From: Brucella cytisi
GTDB taxonomy: Bacteria > Pseudomonadota > Alphaproteobacteria > Rhizobiales > Rhizobiaceae
Assembly: GCA_012103075.1 (NCBI GenBank)
Contig: JAAVLQ010000001.1
Coordinates: 2,270,001 to 2,334,000, forward strand
Length of the DNA stretch: 64,000 nucleotides
Reading direction: 5' to 3'
Shown here: positions 10,434 to 21,247 of the stretch, piece after piece
Layout of the letters: every line of letters begins with the position of its first letter
Numbering within the stretch: position 1 is the first letter of the stretch
Position numbers and translations under genes: made by a program
The notes under the pieces: model-generated
What the model saw: only the letters and a program-made list of their open reading frames with translations
Told to the model about the DNA's origin: nothing
The model's database searches: none

Positions 10434-12702
10434 CTATAACGGAATATCGTTGTCTTCCGCAAATCTCATCAGCATTTCGCGCAGCGAATGCGCGCTGTTC
10501 GGCTTGTCCAGCTCTTCCGCCAGCAAGGCCGTAAGCTTGCTTGCGTCCAGCGCATCAAGCATGGCCTTGACCGGGCCGATTGCCGCCGCCGACATGGAGA
10601 TCGACCTAAAACCGATGCCGACCAGCGCCATGGCTGGAAGCGGCCTGCTGGCCATTTCACCGCACAGGGTAACCGATTTACCGTGGCGATTGCCGGTTTC
10701 CACGATGAAGCGCAACGCCCGCAGGAATGCAGGCGAAAGCTGATCGAAGCGACCCGACATCAGCGAGTTGCCGCGATCCGTCGCCATCAGGAACTGGAAC
10801 AGATCGTTTGAACCGACGGAGATGAAATCGACAAGCGACATCAGCTCCTCAAGCTGCCACAGCAGCGACGGCACCTCGATCATCGCTCCCAGTTTCAGCC
10901 CCATGGGCAACTGATGAGCGAACCGCGACAGATGACGGACTTCACGATCGATGATCTCGCGTGCGGCTTTAACTTCGCTGACTTCCGTGATCATCGGCAG
11001 CAGGACTTTCAACTCGCGTCCGCCCGCCGCCTTCAAAAGCGCTCGCAACTGCGTGCGCAACAATCCCGGACGGTCGAGCGTCAGGCGGATCGCACGCCAG
11101 CCGAGCGCCGGATTTTCTTCCTGCACGGTCGAACTGAAGTAAGGGAGAACCTTGTCTCCACCGATATCAAGCGTCCGGAAAGTCACCGGCTTGTCGCCTG
11201 CCGCCTCGATGACAGAGCGATAAAGACGTTCCTGCTGCTCGGCACGCGGGAATGTCGAGGCCACCATGAACTGAAGTTCGGTGCGAAACAGACCGATCCC
11301 CGCTGCACCCGAAGCCGACAATTGCGGCAGATCGACGAGAAGCCCGGCATTCATCAGAAGCGAGATATCGACGCCGTCCTTCGTGACGGATGGCTTGTCC
11401 CGCAATTCCCGATAATGGGCCTGACGCCGCGCCCGAAACCGAACCTTTTCGGCATAAGCCGTTTCCAGATCGGACTGCGGGCGCAGATGCATGATGCCTT
11501 CATCGCCGTCAACGATTGCCGCATCGTTGTTTTCGGCCATAGATACAATGCCCTTGGCCCGGCCGACCACCGGAATACCCATTGCACGGGCGACGATCAC
11601 GACGTGGCTCGTGGCGGCGCCGTCCTCCAGAACAACACCGCGCAAGCGCTCGCGCGGATAATCCAGAAGTTCGGCAGCCCCATGGAACGCGCGACGATGA
11701 TGGCATCCTTGACCAGCGATTCGGCGATGGTCTTGATGTCACGTCCCATAAGTTGACGCAGCAAACGGTTCGCGAGATCGTCAAAATCCGACAGGCGCTC
11801 GCGCATATAGGGGTCGGTCAGATGCACCATGCGCGCACGCGTGTCGCTCTGCACCTTTTCGACTGCCGCCTCGGCAGTCAGGCCGTTGTGAATGGCTTCT
11901 TCCAGACGCCGCACCCAGCCGCGATCATGCGCAAACATGCGATAGGCTTCGAGCACTTCGCGATGCTCGCCCTCCACCGCCACATCGCGGCGCGAAAGCA
12001 TGTCGTCGATGGATATGCGCAGGCTGCCAAGCGCTTCATCCAGCCGGTTCAGCTCGGCTTGGCTATCCTCGTTGAAAAGATTGGTGACGACGATGCGCGG
12101 CTCATGCAGCACCACATGGCCAAGGCCGATACCGTCGTTGAAAGCCTGTCCTGTCACACTCATCGGGCGACCGAGATCAAGCTCTATGCCCGGACGGGCC
12201 AGACGCAGACCGTCGCCGGTCGCGATGATTTCGGCAAGGACCATAGCGGTGGTTTCAAGTGCTTCGACCTCGTCTTCCCGATATGCCCGCTTGGTCTTGT
12301 TCTGGACGACAAGAACGCCCAAAGTGCGGCCAGCGCGTAGAACGGGAACGCCGGGAAGGAATTATAGGCTTCTTCGCCCGTTTCCGGCAGATAGGCGAAA
12401 GCTGGATGGCTTTGCGCATCGGTCAGATTGAGGGGACGGGCGCTTGCGGCAATCGTGCCGACCAGACCCTGACCGAGACGAAGCTGGGCAAGATGAACGG
12501 CCTGCGGATTGAGACCTTCGGTAGCGTAAAGCTCAAGGACGCCGTCAGCGCGCAATATATAGAAGGAGCAGACTTCCGCGACCATATTCTGAGCAATTTC
12601 ACGAACGATCCGGTCGAGGCGCGCCTGCGGTTCCAGCGGCTCTGCCATCAATTCGCGCAACCGCTTTAGCAGTACGCGGGGACCGGTTGTCAGCTCACGC
12701 AT
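10434..12702 (-). CDS. ptsP: Nitrogen-PTS phosphoenolpyruvate-protein phosphotransferase (EI-Ntr), two frameshifts
   Basis: First enzyme of the nitrogen phosphotransferase relay: it autophosphorylates from PEP and passes phosphate to NPr. An N-terminal GAF domain (about 150 residues) precedes the enzyme I domains. The phosphorylated histidine lies in GAATSHVVIVARA, and the PEP-binding barrel contains FRTLDIGGDK and LCGEMAS. About 755 residues, the usual size. Lost bases near 12352 (C run) and 11681 (G run) split it into three frames; restoring them gives SFPGVPVLRAGRTLGVLVVQ and SMGAAELLDYPRERLRG. Upstream of it lies lysC, separated by a terminator. Confidence 0.93.
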
Positions 12703-12846
12703 GATCGTCGGGGGCTCCTTTCAGGTTGCTGACGTGCATTCCGCCAGCCGATTCCCAATACCCGCCCGCGAAGCGTTACGCCAATCCCTTTGTGAGCATT
12801 TTTGACACCCGCGTCCAGAACAAATAGTCGCTGCTCGCAAAATGTT

Positions 12847-12882
12847 GCAGGGCCGCGCACCCTTTCGGCTGCGCGGCCCTGC
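12847..12882 (-). terminator. Terminator downstream of lysC
   Basis: Perfect 12-bp inverted repeat GCAGGGCCGCGC (12847-12858) and its complement (12871-12882) with a 12-base loop. It lies between lysC and ptsP, both on the minus strand. The T run is weak, so termination may be partial. Confidence 0.65.
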
Positions 12883-12920
12883 ATACAACTATGTTTCAAA
12901 ATGGAATCTGAACTGGCTGC

Positions 12921-14192
12921 TTACTTGTCGAGGCCATAGACCGCGTGCAGCGTACGCACGGCCAGTTCCGCATAAGGGCCGTCAATCAGGATCGAAATCT
13001 TGATTTCAGACGTTGTGATGGCGCGGATATTGATGCCCTTTTCGGCCAGTGCCTTGAAGGCAGTGGCGGCAACGCCTGCATGGCTGCGCATACCGATGCC
13101 GATCACCGAAATCTTGGCAAGGCCGGTTTCTGATTGGATATTGTCAAAGCCGATCTCGCCCTTGACCTTGTCCAGCACCTTCAGCGCCTTGTCGACATCG
13201 CCGGTCGGAATGGTGAAGGTCATGTCGGTCTTGGAGCCGTCTTCCGACACGTTCTGCACGATCATGTCGACATTGATGTGCTCTTCGGCGAGCGGCCCGA
13301 AAATAGCTGCCGAAACGCCCGGCCGGTCGGCCACGCGCCGCAGCGAAATCTGAGCTTCATCCTTCGCAAAGGCGATACCTGTGACGACCTGCTGTTCCAC
13401 GATTTCATCCTCGTCGCAAATAAGGGTTCCGGGCGGGTTGATCGGATCACCCATGCCCGGCGCATCTGGGTCCGTAAAGCTCGAGCGCACGAAAGTGCGC
13501 ACCTTGTGCACCATGGCGAGTTCGACCGAGCGCACCTGCAGAACCTTGGCACCAAGCGATGCCATTTCCAGCATTTCCTCGAAGGAAATCTTCGAAAGAC
13601 GCTTCGCCTTCGGCTCTACGCGAGGGTCGGTGGTGTAGACGCCATCGACATCTGTATAAATATCGCAGCGATCCGCCTTCACACCGGCAGCAATGGCGAC
13701 AGCAGACGTATCAGAACCGCCACGCCCAAGCGTCGCCACACGGTTGTCAGGGCCGATGCCCCGGAACCCGGCAACGACGGCAACCTGACCCATTTCCATA
13801 CGGCGGATGATTTCCGAACCGTCGATGTCCTGAATACGGGCAGCGCCATGGGCGTTGTCGGTCTTGATCGGAATCTGCCAGCCCTGCCACGAACGCGCAT
13901 CAACGCCTATGGACTGAAGCGCAATCGCCAGAAGGCCGCTCGTCACCTGCTCGCCGGAAGCGACGATGGTGTCATACTCGCGGGCATCATAGAAAGGCGA
14001 GCTTGCGCCGCATACTTTCGGCATGTTCTGCACCCAGCCGACCAGCTCGTTGGTCTTGCCGGACATGGCCGAAACGACAACAGCAACCTGATTGCCTGCC
14101 TCGACCTCGCGTTTGACGTGGCGCGCCACATTATAGATGCGTTCCAGATCAGCTACCGAAGTGCCGCCGAATTTCATCACGATGCGCGCCAT
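12921..14192 (-). CDS. lysC: Aspartate kinase
   Basis: Phosphorylates aspartate, the first step toward lysine, threonine, methionine and diaminopimelate. The kinase domain starts MARIVMKFGGTSV, with the Ser/Thr-rich LGRGGSDTSAVA motif, and two ACT domains follow at the C-terminus, where end products normally feed back. Length 423 residues, the usual size for the monofunctional enzyme, and uninterrupted. Divergent from ubiG, with a 217-base shared promoter region. Confidence 0.96.
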   Translation of the reverse strand: MARIVMKFGGTSVADLERIYNVARHVKREVEAGNQVAVVVSAMSGKTNELVGWVQNMPKVCGASSPFYDAREYDTIVASGEQVTSGLLAIALQSIGVDARSWQGWQIPIKTDNAHGAARIQDIDGSEIIRRMEMGQVAVVAGFRGIGPDNRVATLGRGGSDTSAVAIAAGVKADRCDIYTDVDGVYTTDPRVEPKAKRLSKISFEEMLEMASLGAKVLQVRSVELAMVHKVRTFVRSSFTDPDAPGMGDPINPPGTLICDEDEIVEQQVVTGIAFAKDEAQISLRRVADRPGVSAAIFGPLAEEHINVDMIVQNVSEDGSKTDMTFTIPTGDVDKALKVLDKVKGEIGFDNIQSETGLAKISVIGIGMRSHAGVAATAFKALAEKGINIRAITTSEIKISILIDGPYAELAVRTLHAVYGLDK

Positions 14193-14409
14193 TTAAGGTT
14201 ACGTCCCGCTGTTTAGAAAAATTACACTCTCACCCGCCCAAACCTTATATTGTTGCGACAGGCAAACCCGGGGTCACATAGCTAAAATGCCGCGCTTCCG
14301 CAAGGCCGCGCTTCGTATCGGGCCGCTTGAGAGCGAAATTGATTTGTTCCTTGACTTTGGAGTACTACCTTGAGAGCAGAACTGTACGCTTCCGCCGCTG
14401 GAGAATGAA

Positions 14410-15156
14410 ATGACCGAAACTGCCCGCACCACCATCGACGCTTCGGAAATCGAGCATTTTTCGCGCATCGCCGCGGAATGGTGGAATCCGCAGGGCAAGT
14501 TCCGTCCCTTGCACAAGTTCAATCCGACGCGGCTCGCCTATATCAAGGAAAAGATCTGCGCTAAGTTCAATCGCGATCCCAATGCGCCGCGTCCATTCGA
14601 AGGTCTGCGACTGCTCGATATCGGCTGCGGCGGCGGACTTCTCTGCGAGCCGATGGCACGCCTCGGCGCGACCGTCATCGGGGCGGATGCCTCCACCACA
14701 AATATCGAAGTGGCGAAAATCCACGCCGCGCAAAGCGGCGTCGAGGTCGACTACCGCGCCACGACCGCAGAAGCGCTGGCTGAAACTGGCGAGAAATTCG
14801 ACGTGGTTTTGAATATGGAAGTGGTTGAGCATGTTTCAGACGTCGACCTGTTCATGTCCGCCACCAGCGAAATGGTAAAGCCCGGCGGGCTGATGTTCGT
14901 CGCCACGATCAATCGCACGCTCAAAGCCTATGGTCTGGCGATCATCGGCGCGGAATATGTCCTGCGCTGGCTGCCGCGCGGCACGCATCAGTATGAAAAA
15001 CTGGTTCGCCCGGAAGAACTGGAAGCTGCACTTGCGAAAGGCGGCCTGCGCCTCATCGACAAGCTTGGTGTGACCTATAATCCGCTGGCCGACAGCTGGA
15101 GCCGCTCCCGCGACACCGATGTGAACTATATGGTGCTTGCCGAACGGCCTGCCTGA
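14410..15156 (+). CDS. ubiG: Ubiquinone biosynthesis O-methyltransferase
   Basis: Performs the two O-methylations of ubiquinone biosynthesis using SAM. The class I methyltransferase motif [17 protein letters not shown], the post-I ADAS, and NMEVVEHV are all present. Length 248 residues, intact. The start ATG at 14410 follows a plausible purine-rich GGAGAATGAA context. Divergent from lysC. A dispersed repeat follows its stop codon directly. Confidence 0.95.
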   Translation: MTETARTTIDASEIEHFSRIAAEWWNPQGKFRPLHKFNPTRLAYIKEKICAKFNRDPNAPRPFEGLRLLDIGCGGGLLCEPMARLGATVIGADASTTNIEVAKIHAAQSGVEVDYRATTAEALAETGEKFDVVLNMEVVEHVSDVDLFMSATSEMVKPGGLMFVATINRTLKAYGLAIIGAEYVLRWLPRGTHQYEKLVRPEELEAALAKGGLRLIDKLGVTYNPLADSWSRSRDTDVNYMVLAERPA

Positions 15157-15158
15157 TC

Positions 15159-15253
15159 AAAGCACATCCCGAAAAGTGTGAAACGGTTTTCGGACAAGAT
15201 GTGCGTAAAATAGACAGTTAGAACGCCGATCTGATTCAATCTGATCGAAACGG
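15159..15253. repeat. RIME-like dispersed repeat, copy 2
   Basis: Same design as the 9154 copy: CACATCCCGAAAAGTGTG, then ACGGTTTTCGG and GATGTGC, then an AT-rich spacer and AACGCCGATCTGATTCAATC. The first hairpin keeps compensatory changes (GCACATC pairs with GATGTGC, where other copies have GCGCATC and GATGCGC). It fills the space between the convergent stops of ubiG (15156) and the EamA gene (15254). Confidence 0.8.
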
Positions 15254-16133
15254 TCAACCTCTTTGTGCGCGTGTTGTCATGGCAACGCCTGCGCAGATGA
15301 CCAGCGCGCCGATCCGGTCAGAGGTGGATAATGTTCGCCGAGAAATAGCGTTCCGGATATGAGCCCGAGTGCCGCTGCGACATAGCCGATCTGGCTGAGA
15401 TAGACCGGCCCGCCAACCGCCTGTAGCCGGAAGAACAGGGCAAACATGCCCGCCGATGCGATCGACTGGGCCAATGCAGCCCATGGGGCGAATGCAAGTG
15501 TTTCAATCGGAAACTGGCCGGTGAATATGAATATTCCCGCAGAAAGCATCAGCGCCGATGCGAGATGGCTTCCGGCTGCAAGTTCGGTCGGATCGGAGTT
15601 CTTCGGCCAGTCGAGCGTGCGATAGACATTGCCGATGGCGAGAAACACCGGAATGAGCAATGCCGCGGCGATCCACAATGGATCTGCAGGTTTTCCCACT
15701 TCGCCGCGCGTCATTGCCACCATCACTGCACCGATAAACCCGGCAGCGATACCGCCGATCCCAAGTGCATTGGGACGCCGCAACCCGAACCCCATCGACA
15801 GAACAAGCGTGATGACCGGCGACAGCGTATACATGATGCCGGTAAACCCCGCGCCAAGGCGCGGAATGGCGGAAAGAATGAGGAGATTGGGCACGGCATA
15901 GGAGATAAGCGCGGTACAGATATAGTAACGCAGTCTTCCGCCTGAAAAGCCGATCTTCTTTCCCTGCAGAAGAAGAACAGCGAACAGAATGATTCCGGCA
16001 CTCGCCGAGAACAAAAAGGTCCAGATGGCAGGCGGAATACCAGCCTGCGCAGCGATCTTGCCGAGTGGCAGGATGAGGCCCAGCAAGGTGCCGGTTGCGA
16101 TCAGCAAAAAGGCGCAGAATCCGTCAGTTTCAT
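15254..16133 (-). CDS. EamA/DMT-family transporter, two frameshifts
   Basis: Inner-membrane permease of the drug/metabolite transporter superfamily with about ten predicted helices in two EamA repeats. The substrate cannot be told from sequence. The N-terminus MKLTDSAPF at 16133 joins the main frame LLIATGTLLGLILPLGKIAA after restoring one T near 16108. The C-terminus is broken near 15319 and resumes as IGALVICAGVAMTTRAQ before the stop at 15254. Full length about 292 residues. Last gene of a minus-strand run beginning with comF. Confidence 0.8.
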
Positions 16134-16156
16134 GCGCCTTGTCTCCTGTACGGCAA

Positions 16157-16582
16157 TCAGTTCTTGTCTTCTGGAAATACCGGCAACGGCAGAACGTCGA
16201 CACCGTCTTCGAGCAGCGAATGCACATCCTCGCGCGACGCTTCGCCGTAGATACCACGTGTTTCGGTCTCGCCGAAATGGATCTTCCGGGCTTCCTCGGC
16301 AAATTTGTCGCCGACATAATCCGCATTCTCGCGAACCTTGCGGCTCAATTCCCGCATTTCGTCCAATATCTGCTTTTGCGTATCGCCCAGCGCCATGGCA
16401 ATCTTTTCCTTGCCACGGCTTGTCGAGACCGCCGGCGCCATCAGCGACTTCTGAACGACTTGCGAATTGCACACGGGGCAAGCGACAAGCTGCATTTCCG
16501 ACTGACGGTCGAAATCGGCATTGTCGCGAAACCAGCCCTCGAATTCATGGCCCTGATCGCAATGAAGCGAAAAGCGGATCAT
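16157..16582 (-). CDS. DUF1178 family protein
   Basis: Small cytosolic protein of unknown function, 141 residues, uninterrupted. It begins MIRFSLHCDQGHEFEGWF and has a zinc-ribbon-like N-terminus with CDxGH and CPVCNS, so metal binding is likely. The rest is helical and charged. It is found beside a nitrilase-family gene and grxC in many alphaproteobacteria, and here the nitrilase stop lies 5 bases upstream, which suggests co-transcription. Confidence 0.88.
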   Translation of the reverse strand: MIRFSLHCDQGHEFEGWFRDNADFDRQSEMQLVACPVCNSQVVQKSLMAPAVSTSRGKEKIAMALGDTQKQILDEMRELSRKVRENADYVGDKFAEEARKIHFGETETRGIYGEASREDVHSLLEDGVDVLPLPVFPEDKN

Positions 16583-16587
16583 GGAAA

Positions 16588-17443
16588 TTACGCGTCCTCT
16601 TTCTGCTTCGCGGAAAAAGTCCGGATATCGAACTCCCGCGCATTCTTCAGGTTCGGTATCTTGCCGCGTGCAGCAGCGCTTTCCGCCACGTCGATATCAG
16701 CCGGGATGACGCCCGGCTCGTCGTGATCGGCTTCGGCGAGAATCTTGCCCCATGGTGAGACGATGATCGAATGACCGTAGGTTTCGCGCCCGTCCTCATG
16801 CAGACCGCCCTGTGCGGCAGAGATCAGGAATGCACCATTTTCGATAGCACGCGCACGCTGCAAGATGTGCCAGTGGGCCTCTCCGGTCTGTTTCGTGAAG
16901 GCGGCCGGAGCGGTAATCACATTGGCACCGGCGAGAGCCTGAGCGCGGAACAATTGCGGAAAGCGGATGTCGTAACAGACAGCCATGCCGAACTTTGCGA
17001 AAGGCAGGTCGACAACGACAGTTTCCTTGCCGGGAATACAGGCATCCGATTCGCGCCAGCTCTCACCATTGTCGAGATCGACATCGAACATATGGATTTT
17101 ATCGTAGGTTGAGACCTTCTCGCCCGACGGTGCAAAAGATCGCGCCGCGATTATAGGATCTTCCGTCATCGCCCTTGATCAGGGTCGAACCTATATGAAG
17201 GAATATACCGTGTTTCGAGGCGAGCTTCGCCGCGGCAGCCATGACAGGATCGTTGGCCTCATCGCGCAATGACTGTGCGAGCAATGGCCGGTCGCGCTGC
17301 ATGATCCCGGTCACTTCCGGCGTCTGCACATATTTCGCACCTTTGACCGCCGCTTCCGCGACCAGTTTTTCCATGGCTTCAATATTGCGGGCCACGTCTG
17401 TGCCAGACCGCATCTGGACGGCTGCTGCGCGGAACATGCTCAT
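16588..17443 (-). CDS. Nitrilase-superfamily carbon-nitrogen hydrolase (Nit2/omega-amidase-like), one frameshift
   Basis: Predicted amidase of the Nit1/Nit2 branch, which hydrolyses deaminated glutathione or alpha-ketoglutaramate; the substrate is inferred from the family only. The start MSMFRAAAVQMRSG has the catalytic Glu in QTPEVTG, Lys in YDKIHMFD and Cys in AVCYDIRFPQ. The frame breaks near 17134-17137, where one T seems gained in a T run; removing it gives NRGAIFAPSGEKVSTYDK. About 284 residues, the usual size. The neighbours grxC and DUF1178 fit a thiol-metabolism operon. Confidence 0.88.
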
Positions 17444-17468
17444 CGACCTCTCCCTGTCCGATCGAATT

Positions 17469-17735
17469 CTAAACCAGTTCGCCAGTCTTGAGCAGACCAT
17501 CCAGCTTGCCCTGATCTTCCAGCTCGAAAAGATCATCACATCCGCCGACATGAACGGAGCCGACGAATATCTGCGGGAAGGTGTTACGGCCCGAACGTTG
17601 CTGCATTTCGGCGCGCAGTTCCGGCGATGCACCTGCATCGATTTCATTATACGCAACGCCCTTGCGGGTCAGAAGATCCTTGGCCCGGGTGCAATAAGGG
17701 CAACCGACACGCGTGTAAATCGTTACATCAACCAT
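17469..17735 (-). CDS. grxC: Glutaredoxin 3
   Basis: Dithiol glutaredoxin that reduces disulfides and glutathionylated proteins using glutathione. The active site CPYC and the TFPQIFV cis-proline motif with GGCDDL are present. About 88 residues from MVDVTIY; the frame can begin four codons earlier. Lies 25 bases before the nitrilase gene and after comF. Confidence 0.94.
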   Translation of the reverse strand: MVDVTIYTRVGCPYCTRAKDLLTRKGVAYNEIDAGASPELRAEMQQRSGRNTFPQIFVGSVHVGGCDDLFELEDQGKLDGLLKTGELV

Positions 17736-17831
17736 CATAAACTCCAATCGTTTTGGCCACTATATAAGCGGCAAAGACGTTATCTGGAAGCCCCGACGCT
17801 TTTCACGAGCCTGTGTAGCCAATTATCCGGC

Positions 17832-18582
17832 TCAATCCGGTAGAACGCGGCTGAACGTCAGCACATCCACGCTTTTCGCGCCGCCGCGCAGCAATGCCCG
17901 CGTTACCGCCTTGACCGTAGCGCCGGTCGTATAGACGTCATCGAGGAGCAGAACCCGTCGCCCGCGCACATGAATCTCGTGTTCCTCCGGCACGCGGAAC
18001 GCACCGTCCACATTGCGCTTTCGCTCCTTGATACCAAGGCCGATCTGCTGTTCGGTCCGACGCACACGCTTCACACCTTGCGGCGCAAAGGGTTTCGATT
18101 CCAGTTTCGCCGGGGCGCGGGCAAGTTCCGCCGACTGGTTGAAACGCCGCTGCCAGAACCGCCAGCGAAGTAGAGGCACCGGAAGAATGACCTCGCATTC
18201 ATCCAGCAATTCGCGACCCGCGCGTTGCATCCAGCGCGCCATCCACGGGGCCAGATCGGTCCGGTCGTGAAACTTGAGCGAAACCGCCATGCGCTGCGCC
18301 CCGATGCAAGACGGCGGACCGGAGACGCCGGAAAGGTGGCGGATCGGCAATCGCCTCAGCACGCGTGAAGTTGTCGCCGAAATCATGACTGAAAGGAATG
18401 CCCAGCACGGGGCAATAAGGCTTTTCTATAAAGCGTAGCTCCGGCCAGCATTTCGGACACAGCGTCCCCGGTTCGGATACATGCGCCCGGCAGCCGATGC
18501 ATGTCGGCGGAAACAACATGTCCGCAGAGGAGCGAAAAGCCTTGCCGGCAAACCGCCGAAGCCCTTCGCCCGCGCTGCGCAA
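17832..18582 (-). CDS. comF: ComF-family phosphoribosyltransferase-like protein, one frameshift
   Basis: ComF family: an N-terminal zinc-finger-like region (CIGCRAHV, CPKCW) followed by a phosphoribosyltransferase fold with the PRPP-binding motif LLLDDVYTTGAT. In naturally competent bacteria ComF acts in DNA uptake; its role in Rhizobiales is unknown. The frame breaks near 18293-18297 in a GGGG run (one G gained), and the expected sequence QRMAVSLKFHDRTDL resumes in another frame. Full length about 250 residues. First gene of the minus-strand run down to 15254. Confidence 0.87.
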
Positions 18583-18691
18583 AAGGTTTGATGCGTTCTA
18601 TCGTCATCCGCCATTGCATTCGCCCCCATTCGAATGCATCTATCCCCGCAACGATTGTACTGAACCTTGCTCGAAAGAGAAGACGGATTCC

Positions 18692-19525
18692 ATGCCTGCG
18701 CCGACCGATGATAGCGCGATTTTCGATCGCGATCTCCTGCTCTCGTTTCGCCGTCGTGCCTTTGCGCGCGCCGAACCCGGCGCAGATTTCCTGTTGCAGC
18801 GCATTGCCGACGATCTCGCCGACCGCCTTGACGCTGTGGAGCGGCGTTTTCCCGTCGCCGTCGATCTCGCTGGCCATACCGGCGTAGCTGCAGCAGCCAT
18901 CGCGCAGTCTGGCAAAGCCGACCTAATTGTCCGCATCGAACGCGACAGTGATTTCCTGCGAGGTCCTTTCCCGGCTATTGTCGGTGACGAGGAAATGCTG
19001 CCGCTGAAAGCTGGCAGCACCGATCTGATCGTGTCACTAATGGCTCTTCACGCCACCAATGATACACCGGGCACGATGGTGCAGATCGCCCGCGCCCTAA
19101 AGCCGGACGGACTTTTTCTGGCGGCCCTTAGCGGCAGTGGAACACTCGGTGAATTGCGCGAAAGTCTTCTTCAGGCGGAAATCGAACTGACAGGCGGCGC
19201 CTCGCCGCGCATTTTCCCGTTCCCGGACGTGCGCGATGTGGGCGGCCTTCTGCAACGTGCAGGTTTCGCCCTGCCCGTAACCGACGTCGACAACATCACG
19301 GTGCGCTACGATTCGCTCTTCAACCTGATGGCCGATCTGCGCGCCATGGGCATGCAGAACATCCTGCGCGACCGTTCCCGCAAGCCGGTTTCGAAACGCC
19401 TTTTCCTACGGGCCGCTGAAATCTATGCCGAGCGGTTCTCCGATCCGGATGGACGCATCCGCGCCACTTTCTCGGTCATCTGGCTATCAGGCTGGGCGCC
19501 GCATGAATCGCAGCAAAACCATTGA
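18692..19525 (+). CDS. SAM-dependent methyltransferase, NDUFAF5/BioC-like
   Basis: Class I methyltransferase, 277 residues, uninterrupted. Relatives include the complex I assembly factor NDUFAF5 (which hydroxylates an arginine) and BioC, and the N-terminus IFDRDLLLSFRRRAFAR matches this group. The nucleotide-binding loop is degenerate (AVDLAGHTG), as in that group, so a classic methyl transfer should not be assumed. Start at 18692 chosen because the upstream part of the frame overlaps comF antisense. Divergent from comF. Confidence 0.85.
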   Translation: MPAPTDDSAIFDRDLLLSFRRRAFARAEPGADFLLQRIADDLADRLDAVERRFPVAVDLAGHTGVAAAAIAQSGKADLIVRIERDSDFLRGPFPAIVGDEEMLPLKAGSTDLIVSLMALHATNDTPGTMVQIARALKPDGLFLAALSGSGTLGELRESLLQAEIELTGGASPRIFPFPDVRDVGGLLQRAGFALPVTDVDNITVRYDSLFNLMADLRAMGMQNILRDRSRKPVSKRLFLRAAEIYAERFSDPDGRIRATFSVIWLSGWAPHESQQNH

Positions 19526-19582
19526 AACCGGGCTCTGCAAAAGCATCGCTGGCAGAAGCGCTAAAAAGGCTGCGAAAGACAG

Positions 19583-19933
19583 CTAACAGTCGCCGTGGTG
19601 GCTGCCGTTTGTCTCGATGATGCAGACGGAATTGGGGCTCGGCTGAAGCACGCTCTTGCGCACTGTATACGTCTGGCCTGTTGCATGCGGCTGGGTGCTA
19701 GCATCGCGCTTGATCGAGCCGGTCATGGTGCGGTCTATCCCGACCGGGAGCACTGACTGGGCTGCAACCTTGTTTGCCTGATCGTTGAGAACCGGCACAA
19801 TGATGAGAGCCAGAGCGACAACGGCAGAGCCGAACAACAGCACAACGCGCAGGATTCCGCGACCAGCCTTCGTTAGCGGCTTGGCCGTATATTCGTTGTG
19901 ATCAGCGCTAAAATAATTGTTGTCGAAACTCAT
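19583..19933 (-). CDS. Hypothetical single-pass membrane protein
   Basis: 116 residues, uninterrupted. A short polar N-terminus (MSFDNNYFSADHNEY) is followed by one membrane helix near residues 29-48 (ILRVVLLFGSAVVALALIIV) and a periplasmic tail with a TMTGSIKRD stretch and two cysteines near the end (VCIIET, HGDC). I do not recognise a named family. Convergent with the methyltransferase at 18692. Confidence 0.7.
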   Translation of the reverse strand: MSFDNNYFSADHNEYTAKPLTKAGRGILRVVLLFGSAVVALALIIVPVLNDQANKVAAQSVLPVGIDRTMTGSIKRDASTQPHATGQTYTVRKSVLQPSPNSVCIIETNGSHHGDC

Positions 19934-20056
19934 GCTTCAAGACTCCGGGGCAGCTCCCAAACGAGAATGCCTCAACGGAGTGAATCATACATTAACCGGC
20001 CAGTGGAATCGTAAGAAATTGCCAACCTTTTTCCACAGTTGTGGACAGGGGCCGGT

Positions 20057-20473
20057 CTACAGCAGATCAAGCAGAAACGGGATCAACGGTTCGTCGGCTG
20101 GCGGCATCGGATAGTCGCGCATATCCTTCGGACGAACCCATTTCAGCGCCTGCCCTTCGAGCCCCCGCGCGATACCTTCATAACGGCGGCAGACATAGAG
20201 CGGCATCAGCAGGTGGAAGTCATCATAGGTGTGGCTCGCAAAAGTCAGCGGTGCAAGGCAGGCCGCTTTCGTCGTGATGCCGACTTCTTCCTGCAATTCG
20301 CGGATCAGCGTTTCTTCCGGCGTTTCGCCCGGTTCCACTTTGCCACCGGGAAACTCCCACAGCCCGGCCAGCTGCTTGCCTTCCGGGCGCTGCGTCAGTA
20401 GAACCCGGCCATCCGAATCCACCAGTGCGCAAGCAGCGACCAGAAGAATGCGGCGTCCTTTTACCTCGGTCAT
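20057..20473 (-). CDS. mutT: 8-oxo-dGTP diphosphatase / Nudix hydrolase
   Basis: Cleans the nucleotide pool of oxidised dGTP. The complete Nudix box reads GGKVEPGETPEETLIRELQE then EVGI. About 138 residues. The start at 20473 overlaps the stop of the GNAT gene by 4 bases (ATGA type), so the two are translationally coupled. Last gene of the argJ-GNAT-mutT run. Confidence 0.93.
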   Translation of the reverse strand: MTEVKGRRILLVAACALVDSDGRVLLTQRPEGKQLAGLWEFPGGKVEPGETPEETLIRELQEEVGITTKAACLAPLTFASHTYDDFHLLMPLYVCRRYEGIARGLEGQALKWVRPKDMRDYPMPPADEPLIPFLLDLL

Positions 20474-21239
20474 TTCTCGTTGCTCTCCCGATAGGCATAG
20501 CGATAGGCTTCCCGAAAGCCGAAGCTCTCGTAAAGAGCAAGTCCAGCAACGTTGTCCGCCTCGATCTGCAGCCATGCCGTCTTTGCACCGAGCTTTACGG
20601 CCCATTTGAGTGCAGAACCGACAATCGCATGTCCATGCCCCTTGCGCCTTGCATCGCGCAGGGTTCCGACATCGAATAGACCCGCCATCACGCCATCCTG
20701 TACGCAAAGCAGGTTGGATACGGCGCGTCCGCCCTCCTCCAGCACGAACATGCCCTTGTTCGGGCGAACGCTATTAAGAAGTTCGGAAAATCCGGGCCGC
20801 ATATCCTCCGGTCTTTCATGGATGGAAAGCGAGGCATCCACGAAGCGCCCAATATCCTTCAGGGGTATCTGGTCGATGGCGTCCGACAAATCGAGTTCCT
20901 CGAGATTCGCCGTCATCACAATGGTTTCGTCCCGGCGCTTCCAGCCAAGCCCTTCAAGATAATCCTCAAGCTCGCGCGGTGCGAGCGGCGAAAGCCTGAA
21001 ACAGGGAACACGACCATAGGCGCGAAAGCGCTGCGCCGCCAGTTCCACACGTGTTGGAATATCGCGCGTGTCGCCGGGATCGAGCGGATTGATCGAGTTG
21101 AGACGCCGGGATGGATGCGCTGCAGTCATGCGTATCGCCCATGTGCCGTCATAGTGAACCGACGTGGCAGGCGGGCACGGAAGCCGACGGCTTCAAGCTG
21201 GCGAACGATGGCAAGACTTGGGGTGCTGGGCTTTTCCAT
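20470..21239 (-). CDS. GNAT-family N-acetyltransferase, one frameshift
   Basis: Predicted acetyltransferase. The acetyl-CoA loop is in RDARRKGHGHAIVG and the C-terminal AGLALYESFGFREAYRYAYR is typical. Substrate unknown; the argJ-GNAT-mutT neighbourhood is conserved in Rhizobiales. The intact frame starts at 21129, but a better N-terminus (MEKPSTPSLAIVRQLEA) begins at 21239, nine bases after the argJ stop, and joins it if one C is restored near 21165. Full length about 256 residues. Confidence 0.85.
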
Positions 21240-21247
21240 TACTTCGA

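Noticed and set aside
20470..21242. The GNAT protein as RimI (ribosomal protein acetyltransferase)
   Set aside because: Length and N-terminal region do not match RimI, and the neighbours (argJ, mutT) are different.
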